A stretch of 18,564 nt of DNA, from NCBI GenBank assembly GCA_938004115.1, contig CALKWS010000324.1, positions 1-18,564 of the forward strand, in the 5' to 3' direction. Below, in pieces: positions 1-6,919 of the stretch (position 1 is the stretch's first letter; each line of letters opens with the position of its first letter). This DNA comes from an uncultured Ruaniaceae bacterium. GTDB lineage: Bacteria > Actinomycetota > Actinomycetes > Actinomycetales > Beutenbergiaceae. The position numbers were made by a program, and so were the translations under genes. The notes beneath the pieces were generated by a model. That model was not told the DNA's origin. It ran no database searches and worked only from the letters and a program-made list of their open reading frames with translations.

Positions 1-45
1 CCGCGCGCGGGCGGCGAAGCCAGCCTTGGTCGGCTCCGCGCGCGG
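1..45. repeat. Pair of identical palindromes able to form a long hairpin
   Basis: The 10-base palindrome CCGCGCGCGG occurs at 1-10 and again at 36-45. The copies can pair with each other. Inside them AGCC (18-21) can pair with GGCT (32-35), giving a long interrupted stem. There is no T-tract, so it is not a textbook terminator. It could be an end structure for transcripts arriving from either side, or a chance result of GC-rich sequence. I see no gene in 1-129. Confidence 0.3.
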
Positions 46-100
46 TTTGGCCCGACTAATGCTGACTTCGCGCTGCGACGGTTGGGCCCGCGGAGCGGGT

Positions 101-120
101 GGCGGCCCCGGCCGGCCGCC
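101..120 (-). terminator. Candidate GC-rich terminator hairpin downstream of the acyl-CoA oxidase gene
   Basis: GGCGGCC at 101-107 and GGCCGCC at 114-120 form a perfect 7-bp stem with a 6-base loop. It starts about 10 bases beyond the stop codon of the minus-strand acyl-CoA oxidase gene. It lacks a U-tract in the transcript sense, which is common in high-GC actinobacteria but makes the call uncertain. Confidence 0.35.
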
Positions 121-129
121 GGACCGCGC

Positions 130-2226
130 TCAGGCGGTGGTCAGTTCGGAGTCCGTCACCGATCCGCGCGGCAGGTGCTTCTCCGCGACCGGCTCGGTGC
201 CGCTGGCGCGCTGGGCGCGGTAATAGGCACGCGCCTCGTCCTGGCGCCGGCCCTCGGCGTCGGTTCCGATCGGGGCGCCGATCATCTCCGGGGAGTATCC
301 GAAGGCCTCCACCAGGTCCCGGGCGTGCACCCGCAACCGGGGCAGTAACCGGTTGATGTAGGAGGTCACCGTGCGTGCCCGCTGGGTGGACAGCCGGCCG
401 TTGAGCAGGTACCAGTCCAGGTTCTCCTCGATCAGGGTCAGGCCGAACAGGTCCCGCAACCAGGTGAGCACCTTCTTCGTGCCGGGGTCGCGGATCTGGT
501 CGAGCGCCTCGGTGAAGGCCTCCCACTGCAGGAGTTCTCCGTGGGCCTTGGCGGCCTCGATGAGTTGGTGCTGGTGGTCGTTGAACATCTCGAACGCGGT
601 GGCCGCATCGGCGTCGCGGCTGTCCTTCAGGGCCATCGCCACCTGCTCCACGAGTGACTCCACCCGGTCCTCCAGCAGTTCCCGTTGCACCTCGGTGTCG
701 CGTAGTTCGGTGGCCGAACGGGCCTTGGAGCCCCAGTCCCGGATCGACTGCTGCACCCGCCGCAGCGGGGTGCGATGCATCGTCATGTCGGCGGCCTGGT
801 CGGCCACGTACCGCACGGCGCCGGCGACGTTCATCTTGGCCATCTCCCGGCCGAAGTCGGTGAGCAGGCGCTTGCCGACCAGTTGCAGCAGCACGTTGTT
901 GTCGCCCTCGAACGTCACGTACACGTCGAAGTCGGCGCGCAACCCGGTGAGCCGGTTCTCGGCCATGAACCCGGCGCCGCCGCAGGCCTCCCGCGCTTCC
1001 TGCAGCACGTCCAGCGCCAGCCAGGTGGACAGCGGTTTGGCGGCCGCCGCGAGCGTCTCCAAGTCCTGCCGGTCGGCGTCGGTGTCGTGCTCGCCGGAGA
1101 AGATCTGGTGGAACCGGTCGGAGAGCTGGTGGTGGGTGAACTGCGCGGCGTACACCCGGGCCAGGCGCGGGAGCAGCCGGCGCTGGTGCCGCTGGTAGTC
1201 CAGCAGGGTCACCTCGTCGTGCTCATCGGGCCCGGTGAACTGCCGGCGCTGTTCGGCGTACCGGATCGCGGTGGCCAGGGCCATCTTGGCCGCGACGGTG
1301 GAGGAGCCGGCCAGGGACACCCGCCCCTGCACCAGGGTGCCGAGCATGGTGAAGAACCGCCGTCCGGGACTGTCGATCGGGGAGGAGTAGGTGCCGTCCG
1401 CGCGTACGTCGCCGTACCGGTTGAGCAGGTTCTGCCGCGGGATGCGCACCTGGTCGAAGGCGAGCATGCCGTTGTCCACCCCGTTCAACCCGCCCTTGGG
1501 GCCGTTGTCCTTGCCGGAGACACCCGGGAGGAAGTCCCCGGCGCTGCCGTCGGGGTGCACGTGGCGCAGGGGGACGTAGAAGGCGTGCACACCGTGGTTG
1601 ACGCCCTTGGTGATGAGCTGGGCGAACACCACCGCGGCCACCCCGTGCTCCGCGGCGTTGCCGATGTAGTTCTTCCACGCCGCCTCGAAGGGGGTGTGGA
1701 TGATGAACTCCTCGGTGTCCGGGTCGTAGGTGGCGGTGGTGGCGATCGCGGCCACGTCCGAACCGTGGCCGGTCTCAGTCATCGCGAAACTACCGGGGAC
1801 CCGCAGGTCCACGATCGCCGGCAGCAGGTCGGCGTGGTGCCGCTCGGTGCCCAGGTGCAGCACCGCTGAGCCGAACAGGCCCCATTGCACCCCCGCCTTG
1901 ATCTGCAGCGACGGATCGTGCACCACGAGTTCCTCGAAGCCGGCGACGTTGCCGCCCGGGACCGGGGGTTGCCCATCCGGTCCGGGAAAGCCCCGGCGCA
2001 CCATGCCGGTATCCACCAGCGCCCGGCACTGGTCCAGCGTGCGCTGGCGCTGTTCGGCGCGGCTGAGGTCGGGGATGCGGGCGAAGCGCTCGTCGGTGTA
2101 CAACTCGCGGATCTGGCGCCGGTAGTCCTTCCAGCGGCCATCGAGGAGATCGGCGAGCGCGGGGACGTCCACGGTGGGGGTCGTCGCCGCGGACCCGGAC
2201 GGGTGTTGGCGGTCGGTTCTGGGCAT
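130..2226 (-). CDS. Acyl-CoA oxidase/dehydrogenase family flavoprotein (ACOX-like)
   Basis: A 698-residue FAD enzyme expected to convert acyl-CoA to trans-2-enoyl-CoA, the first beta-oxidation step. The middle-domain motif MTETGHGSD and the downstream TTATYDPDTEEF stretch resemble peroxisomal acyl-CoA oxidases. The GGAGF stretch and TFEGDNN follow; Glu440 in TFEGDN aligns with the catalytic base of ACOX enzymes. The length is close to ACOX (about 660) and longer than ordinary acyl-CoA dehydrogenases (about 380-400) or M. tuberculosis FadE5 (about 610); the C-terminal 200 residues look like the extra ACOX helical domain. Whether electrons go to O2 or to an electron-transfer flavoprotein cannot be read from sequence. 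The ATG at 2226 is chosen because it overlaps the TetR stop by one base (TGATG) and has GGAG five bases upstream; a longer open frame to 2868 exists but its extra protein is an arginine/proline-rich shadow of tetR. Confidence 0.9.
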   Translation of the reverse strand: MPRTDRQHPSGSAATTPTVDVPALADLLDGRWKDYRRQIRELYTDERFARIPDLSRAEQRQRTLDQCRALVDTGMVRRGFPGPDGQPPVPGGNVAGFEELVVHDPSLQIKAGVQWGLFGSAVLHLGTERHHADLLPAIVDLRVPGSFAMTETGHGSDVAAIATTATYDPDTEEFIIHTPFEAAWKNYIGNAAEHGVAAVVFAQLITKGVNHGVHAFYVPLRHVHPDGSAGDFLPGVSGKDNGPKGGLNGVDNGMLAFDQVRIPRQNLLNRYGDVRADGTYSSPIDSPGRRFFTMLGTLVQGRVSLAGSSTVAAKMALATAIRYAEQRRQFTGPDEHDEVTLLDYQRHQRRLLPRLARVYAAQFTHHQLSDRFHQIFSGEHDTDADRQDLETLAAAAKPLSTWLALDVLQEAREACGGAGFMAENRLTGLRADFDVYVTFEGDNNVLLQLVGKRLLTDFGREMAKMNVAGAVRYVADQAADMTMHRTPLRRVQQSIRDWGSKARSATELRDTEVQRELLEDRVESLVEQVAMALKDSRDADAATAFEMFNDHQHQLIEAAKAHGELLQWEAFTEALDQIRDPGTKKVLTWLRDLFGLTLIEENLDWYLLNGRLSTQRARTVTSYINRLLPRLRVHARDLVEAFGYSPEMIGAPIGTDAEGRRQDEARAYYRAQRASGTEPVAEKHLPRGSVTDSELTTA

Positions 2227-2936
2227 CAGTTCTCCAAAGTCGTTGGCACGGTTGGGTGGGCCTCGCCGGCCTGGGCTCCGGCGGGGTGGAAGTGGGGCAG
2301 GCCCGTGCTGGCGCCGGTCCACAGCCAGGTGGTGATGGCGTCGATGAGCGCCTCGGGCTCCAGTCGCTGCTGCGGGTCCGCGGTGAGCCACTGCTCGCCG
2401 ATCCCGCGCACGAAGCCGACCACGCCCGCGGACCACGGCATCGCGTACCGCAGGTCCGCCCCGGATTCGGCGAGCACCTGGCGCAGCAACCGGGCCAGGT
2501 AGCGCTGGACCTGGGTGACGAACGAAGAGATCGCCCCGGCCTGCTCGATCCGCGTGACGAACTGGTACACGTTCGGGGACCTGGCGATCATGGAGACGTA
2601 CACCTCCACCATCGCCCGGAGCCGGTCCCGGGGCGGCCCGTCGCCCTCCACCGCGGCGATGAACGCCTGGCTCATCTCCGCCAGCACCATCTCTCCGACG
2701 GCGGCCTGCAATCCGGCCTTGTCGCGGAAGTACCGGTACACGATCGACTTCGACGTCCCCATCGCCGAGGCCATCTCGTCCATCGACAGGTCCGGACCCT
2801 GATGGTGCACGGCCCGGCGGGCGCTGTGGCACAGGTCGCGGTGCCGCTGGCGCCGGTGCTGGTGCCAACGGGTGGACCGGCCGTCCGGTTCGGCTGGCAG
2901 GTCCGAACCGCCCCTGGGTACAGTGACGTCACTCAC
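2226..2936 (-). CDS. TetR/AcrR-family transcriptional regulator
   Basis: A 236-residue one-component regulator. The helix-turn-helix lies at about residues 34-78 with the family signature SMDEMASAMGTSKSIVYRYF (residues 51-70), followed by KAGL. The rest is a helical ligand-binding domain. The gene is translationally coupled to the acyl-CoA oxidase gene and divergent from the thiolase operon, so it probably represses one or both in response to an acyl-CoA or fatty acid (inference). The start is GTG 2936; no other start lies before the HTH in this frame. The N-terminal segment is long and rich in His and Arg (six His between 25 and 45, plus Cys36). A perfect palindrome, AGTGACGTCACT, lies within its first codons and could be an autoregulatory operator. 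Confidence 0.9.
   Translation of the reverse strand: MSDVTVPRGGSDLPAEPDGRSTRWHQHRRQRHRDLCHSARRAVHHQGPDLSMDEMASAMGTSKSIVYRYFRDKAGLQAAVGEMVLAEMSQAFIAAVEGDGPPRDRLRAMVEVYVSMIARSPNVYQFVTRIEQAGAISSFVTQVQRYLARLLRQVLAESGADLRYAMPWSAGVVGFVRGIGEQWLTADPQQRLEPEALIDAITTWLWTGASTGLPHFHPAGAQAGEAHPTVPTTLEN
2922..2933. promoter_or_regulatory. Perfect palindrome, candidate TetR operator
   Basis: AGTGACGTCACT is a perfect 12-base palindrome just inside the start of tetR, in the tetR/thiolase divergent region. Its core TGACGTCA occurs once more in the window, at 6810-6817 in the promoter region downstream of the thiolase operon. TetR-family proteins bind such dyads, often next to their own gene, so autoregulation is plausible. 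No binding evidence is available. Confidence 0.4.
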
Positions 2937-2952
2937 GCTACTGACGGTATCA

Positions 2953-2978
2953 GGTACTGTGGGTACTGGACATATTTT
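2953..2978 (+). promoter_or_regulatory. Candidate promoter region of the thiolase operon with a direct repeat
   Basis: TATTTT at 2973-2978 is a reasonable -10 element about 30 bases before the thiolase ATG. No good -35 sits at normal spacing. Instead GGTACTG is directly repeated at 2953-2959 and 2962-2968, a 9-base period, occupying the -35 zone. This looks like an activator or repressor contact site. Assigned by pattern only. Confidence 0.35.
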
Positions 2979-3007
2979 GCATCATCCTGAGCACGCAGAG
3001 GAACGTC

Positions 3008-4468
3008 ATGGCACAACAGCCCCGGAACACCACCAGCGGCAAGGCCACCAACGGGAAGTCCGACGGCGACAAGCCCGCCGCCGAGGAATCCGGGCGGCGG
3101 CGCAACAGCGGCGGCCGCGAGCGCGCCACCTCCGGCTCGGCCGCGAACCGCGGGAAGGCACCCGATCAGCCCCGGGCCGCCATCATCGGCTCCAACCGCA
3201 TCCCGTTCGGCAAGGCCGGCGGCGCCTACGCCGAGGCCACCAACCAGGACATGCTCACCGCCGCGCTGTCCGGCTTGATCGCCCGGCACCAGTTGCAGGG
3301 CGAGCGCCTGGGCGACGTGGTGGGCGGCGCGGTGCTGAAGCACTCCCGCGACTTCAACCTCACCCGGGAGGCGGTGCTGGGCACGGCCCTGTCGCCGCAG
3401 ACCCCGGCCGTGGACATCCAGCGCGCCTGCGCCACCAGCGTGGAGGCCGTGAACGTGGTGGCGAACAAGATCAGACTGGGCCAGATCACCTCCGGGATCG
3501 CCGCCGGGGTGGACTCCACCTCTGACGCCCCGATCGTGGTCAGTGACCGGCTGCGCAAGACGTTGCTGCGCCTGTCCCGGGCCAAGACCGTGCCGCAGCG
3601 CCTCAAGCTCGTCGGCCAGCTCCGGCCCTCCGATCTGGCCCCGGTGGCACCGAACGTGAACGAACCGCGCACCGGGCTGTCCATGGGAGAGCATCAGGCG
3701 ATCACCACCAGGCAGTGGGACATCACCCGCGAGGCCCAGGACGAGGTGGCCCTGGCCTCCCACCAGAACCTGGCGAAGGCCTACTCCGACGGCTTCTTCG
3801 ACGACCTGCTCACCCCGTACCGGGGACTGGTGCGCGATGAGAGCCTGCGGGAGGACACCTCCGCGGAGAAACTGGCCACCCTCAAGCCGGTGTTCGGCAC
3901 CAAGGGCGAGCACGGCGCGTCGGCCTCGATGACGGCCGGGAACTCCACACCCCTGTCCGACGGCGCCGCCAGCGTGCTGCTGGGCACGCCGCAATGGGCC
4001 CAGGAACGGGGCCTGCCGGTGCTCGCACACGTGGTGGACACCGAAGCCGCCAGCGTGGACTTCGCCCGCGGTACCGACGGACTGCTGATGGGCGGGGCCT
4101 ACGCCGTGCCCCGGCTGCTGCACCGGAACGGGTTGACGCTGGACGACTTCACCTTCGTGGAGATCCACGAGGCCTTCGCCTCCGTGGTGCTGACCACGGC
4201 CGCGGCGTGGGCCGATGAGGAGTTCTGCGCCGAGCGGGTGGGCGTGCCCAGCCCGGGTGAACTGGACTACGACCGGCTCAACGTCACCGGCTCCTCACTC
4301 GCCGCCGGCCACCCGTTCGCGGCCACCGGCGCCCGGATCGTGGGCACGTTGGCCGCCCTGCTGGCCCAGCACAAGGAGCAGCACGGCGGCGATGAGCCGG
4401 TCCGCGGGCTGATCTCGGTGTGCGCGGCCGGCGGGCAGGCCGTGGCGATGATCCTGGAGGCGGCGTGA
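3008..4468 (+). CDS. fadA2: Acetyl-CoA C-acyltransferase (FadI/FadA2-type thiolase)
   Basis: A 486-residue thiolase that cleaves 3-ketoacyl-CoA with CoA to acetyl-CoA and a shortened acyl-CoA. The nucleophile is Cys141 (RACATS). His387 lies in EIHEAFA, His435 in GHPFAATGAR and Cys472 in VCAAGG, completing the active site. These motifs match E. coli FadI and M. tuberculosis FadA2 rather than the AtoB type. Odd: the thiolase fold starts near residue 57, after a hydrophilic low-complexity leader rich in Ser, Gly, Asn, Lys and Arg; relatives are about 440 residues. No internal start codon would remove the leader without cutting into the fold. The ATG at 3008 has AGAGGAA at 2997-3003. It overlaps the fabG-like gene by four bases (GTGA), so it is first in an operon with it and the MaoC gene. 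The symbol is given by homology and the shared neighbours of the mycobacterial locus. Confidence 0.92.
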   Translation: MAQQPRNTTSGKATNGKSDGDKPAAEESGRRRNSGGRERATSGSAANRGKAPDQPRAAIIGSNRIPFGKAGGAYAEATNQDMLTAALSGLIARHQLQGERLGDVVGGAVLKHSRDFNLTREAVLGTALSPQTPAVDIQRACATSVEAVNVVANKIRLGQITSGIAAGVDSTSDAPIVVSDRLRKTLLRLSRAKTVPQRLKLVGQLRPSDLAPVAPNVNEPRTGLSMGEHQAITTRQWDITREAQDEVALASHQNLAKAYSDGFFDDLLTPYRGLVRDESLREDTSAEKLATLKPVFGTKGEHGASASMTAGNSTPLSDGAASVLLGTPQWAQERGLPVLAHVVDTEAASVDFARGTDGLLMGGAYAVPRLLHRNGLTLDDFTFVEIHEAFASVVLTTAAAWADEEFCAERVGVPSPGELDYDRLNVTGSSLAAGHPFAATGARIVGTLAALLAQHKEQHGGDEPVRGLISVCAAGGQAVAMILEAA

Positions 4469-5814
4469 GCGATAAGTACCTGGAACTGGTGAACTCCGGC
4501 TTCACCAAGAAACTCGCCCAGCAACTAGGCCTGCCCCGGCCGGCCCGGCTGCGCCGCACGAACCCCTCCTCGGTGGACCACCCGTTGGTGCCCGGGCCCG
4601 TGGTGGTGCTCGGCGAGGGGGCGGACGCCGACGCCGTGGCCGCTACCGCCCTGGACTGGGACCTGGACGTGCGCCGCACCATCCGGGAGGGACGGATCGG
4701 TGCCCTGGTGCTCGTGCTGACGCAGATCGACACACCCGACCAGGCGGCACCGGTGGTCACCGAGGCGGCCTCGCTGCTGCGGTCCCTCGGCCCCAGCGGC
4801 CGGGTGGTCGTGGTGACCCGGGCCGCGACGGACGCTGCCTCCCCCGCCCAGGCCGCCGCCCGGGCGGGGATCGAGGGGCTGTGGCGCTCCCTGGCCAAGG
4901 AACTGCGCTACGGAGCCACCGGCAACGCCGTCGTGCTTCGCGAGCAGGCCGAGGTGACCTCACCGGCCGCCGTCGGCGCGCTGCGGTTCCTGCTCTCGGC
5001 GCGTTCGGCGTTCGTCTCCGGTCAACCGATCGAGGTGGGCGATGCCACCGGTAGCCTGCCGGAGGACTGGACCGCGCCGCTGACCGGCAAGGTCGCCATG
5101 GTCACCGGCGCGGCCCGCGGGATCGGCGCGCAGATCGCCCGGGTGCTGCACCGCGAAGGCGCCACGGTGGTGGGGGTCGACGTCCCGGCCGCCGGTGAAT
5201 CCCTGGCTCGGGTGATGAACCAGGTCCACGGCCTGGCCATCCAGGCCGACATCACCTCCCCCGAGGCGCCGCAGCGACTGATCGACCGGATCCGGCAACG
5301 TTTCGGCCGCCTCGACGTGGTGGTGCACAACGCCGGCATCACCCGGGACAAGTTGCTCGCGAACATGAAGCCCGAGCAGTGGCAGGCGGTGATCGACGTG
5401 AACCTCAACGCCCAGATCGCCTTGAACGAAGCGCTGCTGGCCACCCCGGAACTGTCCCCGGAGGGCCTGCGGATCATCACGTTGTCCTCCACCTCCGGCA
5501 TCGCCGGGAACCGCGGGCAGACGAACTACGCCTTCTCCAAGGCCGGCGTGATCGGGCTGGTCCGGGCCCTGGCGCCGCAGGTGGCGCAGCAGGGCGGGAC
5601 CGCGAACGCGGTGGCCCCCGGGTTCATCGAGACCGAGATGACCGGCAAGATCCCGGCGGCCCGGCGGCAGGTGGCGCGGCGGCTGAACTCCCTGCAGCAG
5701 GGCGGGCTACCGGTGGACGTGGCCGAGGCCATCTCCTTCCTGGCCTCACCGCAATCGGCGGGGATCAACGGTCAGACGTTGCGGGTGTGCGGGCAGCACA
5801 TGGTGGGCGCCTGA
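4465..5814 (+). CDS. fabG4: FabG4-like two-domain 3-oxoacyl-(CoA/ACP) reductase
   Basis: A 449-residue short-chain dehydrogenase/reductase that interconverts 3-ketoacyl and (R)-3-hydroxyacyl thioesters with NAD(P)(H). The first ~205 residues are a degenerate Rossmann-like domain without the nucleotide signature. The second half is a complete SDR: TGAARGIG at 214-221, NAGIT, then catalytic Ser342, Tyr355 and Lys359 (YAFSK). This arrangement and length match high-molecular-weight FabG4 of M. tuberculosis (454 residues), which uses NADH and sits beside fadA2 and htdX. The GTG start at 4465 is chosen because it overlaps the thiolase stop (GTGA), has GGAGG at 4456-4460, and gives the expected N-terminus with its VNSG motif; an upstream in-frame ATG at 4420 lies inside the thiolase gene. 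Its stop overlaps the next start (TGATG). Confidence 0.92.
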   Translation: MSDKYLELVNSGFTKKLAQQLGLPRPARLRRTNPSSVDHPLVPGPVVVLGEGADADAVAATALDWDLDVRRTIREGRIGALVLVLTQIDTPDQAAPVVTEAASLLRSLGPSGRVVVVTRAATDAASPAQAAARAGIEGLWRSLAKELRYGATGNAVVLREQAEVTSPAAVGALRFLLSARSAFVSGQPIEVGDATGSLPEDWTAPLTGKVAMVTGAARGIGAQIARVLHREGATVVGVDVPAAGESLARVMNQVHGLAIQADITSPEAPQRLIDRIRQRFGRLDVVVHNAGITRDKLLANMKPEQWQAVIDVNLNAQIALNEALLATPELSPEGLRIITLSSTSGIAGNRGQTNYAFSKAGVIGLVRALAPQVAQQGGTANAVAPGFIETEMTGKIPAARRQVARRLNSLQQGGLPVDVAEAISFLASPQSAGINGQTLRVCGQHMVGA

Positions 5815-6755
5815 TGCGTACCCACATCCTGGAGCAGGTGCCCTCCCTGGCGGGGCTGTATGGCAAGGCCCTGGGCCGCACCGCCAGGGCGGCCGCACCG
5901 GCGATGCTGGCCCGCACACCGCAGTCCACGCAGTTGCCCGCGGTCCGGTACGCGGTGGAGGAGGTCCCGGTGGACGCGGCGCACCTGGGGGACTATCAGC
6001 GGCTGCTCGGTGAACCGGGCACCGATGACCTGCCCGCCGGGTACGTGCACGTGATCGCCTTCCCGCTGGCGATGGCCGTGATGGTGCGTCCCGACTTCCC
6101 GCTGCCCGTGCTGGGCATGGTGCACGTGGCCAATCGGGTCCAGCAGCACCACCAGTTGCACGCCGGGGACGTGCTGCGGGTCCGGGCGTGGGCCGAGGGA
6201 CTGCGCGCGCACCGGTCCGGGACCCAGGTGGACCTGGTGGTGGAGGTCGCCGGGCAGGAAGGACCGGAGGTGGCCTGGCGCGGTGTCTCCACGTACCTGG
6301 CGAAGGGCACCACACTGCCGGGGCTGGCCCTCATCGAAACCGACGACGGCGACTCCCGCGCTTCCGCGGAAGCGTCCGCCTCCCGTAGCCGCGAGGGCGG
6401 GCAGATGCCCGAGCAGACCGCGGTGTGGGACGTGGACAAGCACACCGCCCGCCGGTACGCGGCGATCTCGGGGGACCGCAACCCGATCCACACCTCGGCG
6501 CTGGGCGCCCGGGCGTTCGGGTTCCCGCGGCCGATCGCACACGGGATGTACACCGCCGCCCGTGCGCTGGCCGCGGTGGGCACCGCCCGGGGGCCGGCGT
6601 TCACCTGGGACGTGGAGTTCGCCAAGCCGGTGCTGCTGCCCTCCAGCGTGGGCTTCGGTCTGCGCCGCCGGGAGACCGGCGGCTACGACTACGCCGGCTG
6701 GCGGCAGCGCAACGGCCGGGTCACGTTCACCGGCTCGGTGCGCCCGGCGGCCTGA
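5814..6755 (+). CDS. htdX: MaoC-family (R)-specific enoyl-CoA hydratase / 3-hydroxyacyl dehydratase, HtdX-like
   Basis: A 313-residue double hotdog protein. The N-terminal half (about 1-170) is a divergent hotdog; the C-terminal half (about 200-313) carries the hydratase-2 signature ISGDRNPIH, with catalytic Asp221 and His226, then the AFGFPRPIAHGM segment. This class adds water to trans-2-enoyl-CoA to give (R)-3-hydroxyacyl-CoA, or runs in reverse. HtdX of M. tuberculosis is about 280 residues and adjoins fabG4. The start ATG at 5814 overlaps the reductase stop by one base, so it is coupled to it and is the last gene of the three-gene operon. It supplies the step between the acyl-CoA oxidase and the FabG4-like enzyme. 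Confidence 0.9.
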   Translation: MRTHILEQVPSLAGLYGKALGRTARAAAPAMLARTPQSTQLPAVRYAVEEVPVDAAHLGDYQRLLGEPGTDDLPAGYVHVIAFPLAMAVMVRPDFPLPVLGMVHVANRVQQHHQLHAGDVLRVRAWAEGLRAHRSGTQVDLVVEVAGQEGPEVAWRGVSTYLAKGTTLPGLALIETDDGDSRASAEASASRSREGGQMPEQTAVWDVDKHTARRYAAISGDRNPIHTSALGARAFGFPRPIAHGMYTAARALAAVGTARGPAFTWDVEFAKPVLLPSSVGFGLRRRETGGYDYAGWRQRNGRVTFTGSVRPAA

Positions 6756-6808
6756 GCATCATCCCGGCCCATGGCTCCATACCCAGCACGGTGTATCCAC
6801 GTATGTTC

Positions 6809-6838
6809 ATGACGTCATCGTCACCGCACCTCTAGAGT
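6809..6838 (+). promoter_or_regulatory. Candidate promoter for the META lipoprotein gene, overlapped by a palindrome
   Basis: TAGAGT at 6833-6838 fits the actinobacterial -10 pattern TAnnnT. ATGACG at 6809-6814 matches four of six -35 bases with an 18-base spacer. The -35 lies in the perfect palindrome ATGACGTCAT (6809-6818), which shares TGACGTCA with the tetR palindrome at 2922-2933. A regulator bound there would block RNA polymerase. The predicted transcription start is near 6843-6846. Confidence 0.5.
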
Positions 6839-6842
6839 GGGC

Positions 6843-6879
6843 GGAAGTACGCACTTCCAACTGCGGTACGCACCCGCAG
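6843..6879 (+). promoter_or_regulatory. Tandem hairpins with matching TACGCA loops in the leader of the META lipoprotein gene
   Basis: Hairpin 1: GGAAG(T) 6843-6848 pairs with (A)CTTCC 6853-6858. With a five-pair stem the loop is TACGCA. Hairpin 2: CTGCGG 6861-6866 pairs with CCGCAG 6874-6879, loop TACGCAC. Two adjacent perfect stems of unrelated sequence presenting the same loop bases suggests selection on RNA structure, or two copies of a DNA site containing GTACGCAC. Paired hairpins with six-base loops are the known target form of ANTAR proteins, one of which is encoded at 12762. The known ANTAR loop rule (A at 1, G at 4) is only half met here. Confidence 0.4.
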
Positions 6880-6888
6880 GTAAGTGCA

Positions 6889-6903
6889 CCGGCCCGGGGC
6901 CGG
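6889..6903 (+). repeat. Inverted repeat just before the ribosome binding site of the lipoprotein gene
   Basis: CCGGCCC (6889-6895) and GGGCCGG (6897-6903) form a perfect dyad with one central base. It ends six bases before the AGGAGGGG ribosome binding site at 6909-6916. As RNA only four or five pairs could close around a loop. It could mask translation or be a DNA site, or be GC-driven chance. Confidence 0.3.
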
Positions 6904-6919
6904 GGAGCAGGAGGGGACG

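Noticed and set aside
130..2868. A single 912-residue open frame that could be read as a regulator-oxidase fusion
   Set aside because: The first ~214 residues are an Arg/Pro/Gly-rich frame shadow of tetR; the TGATG overlap and GGAG site at 2226 mark the true start.
2933..4168. Minus-strand open frame opposite the thiolase
   Set aside because: Rich in His/Gln/Gly with no recognisable domain; antisense to a gene with complete catalytic motifs.
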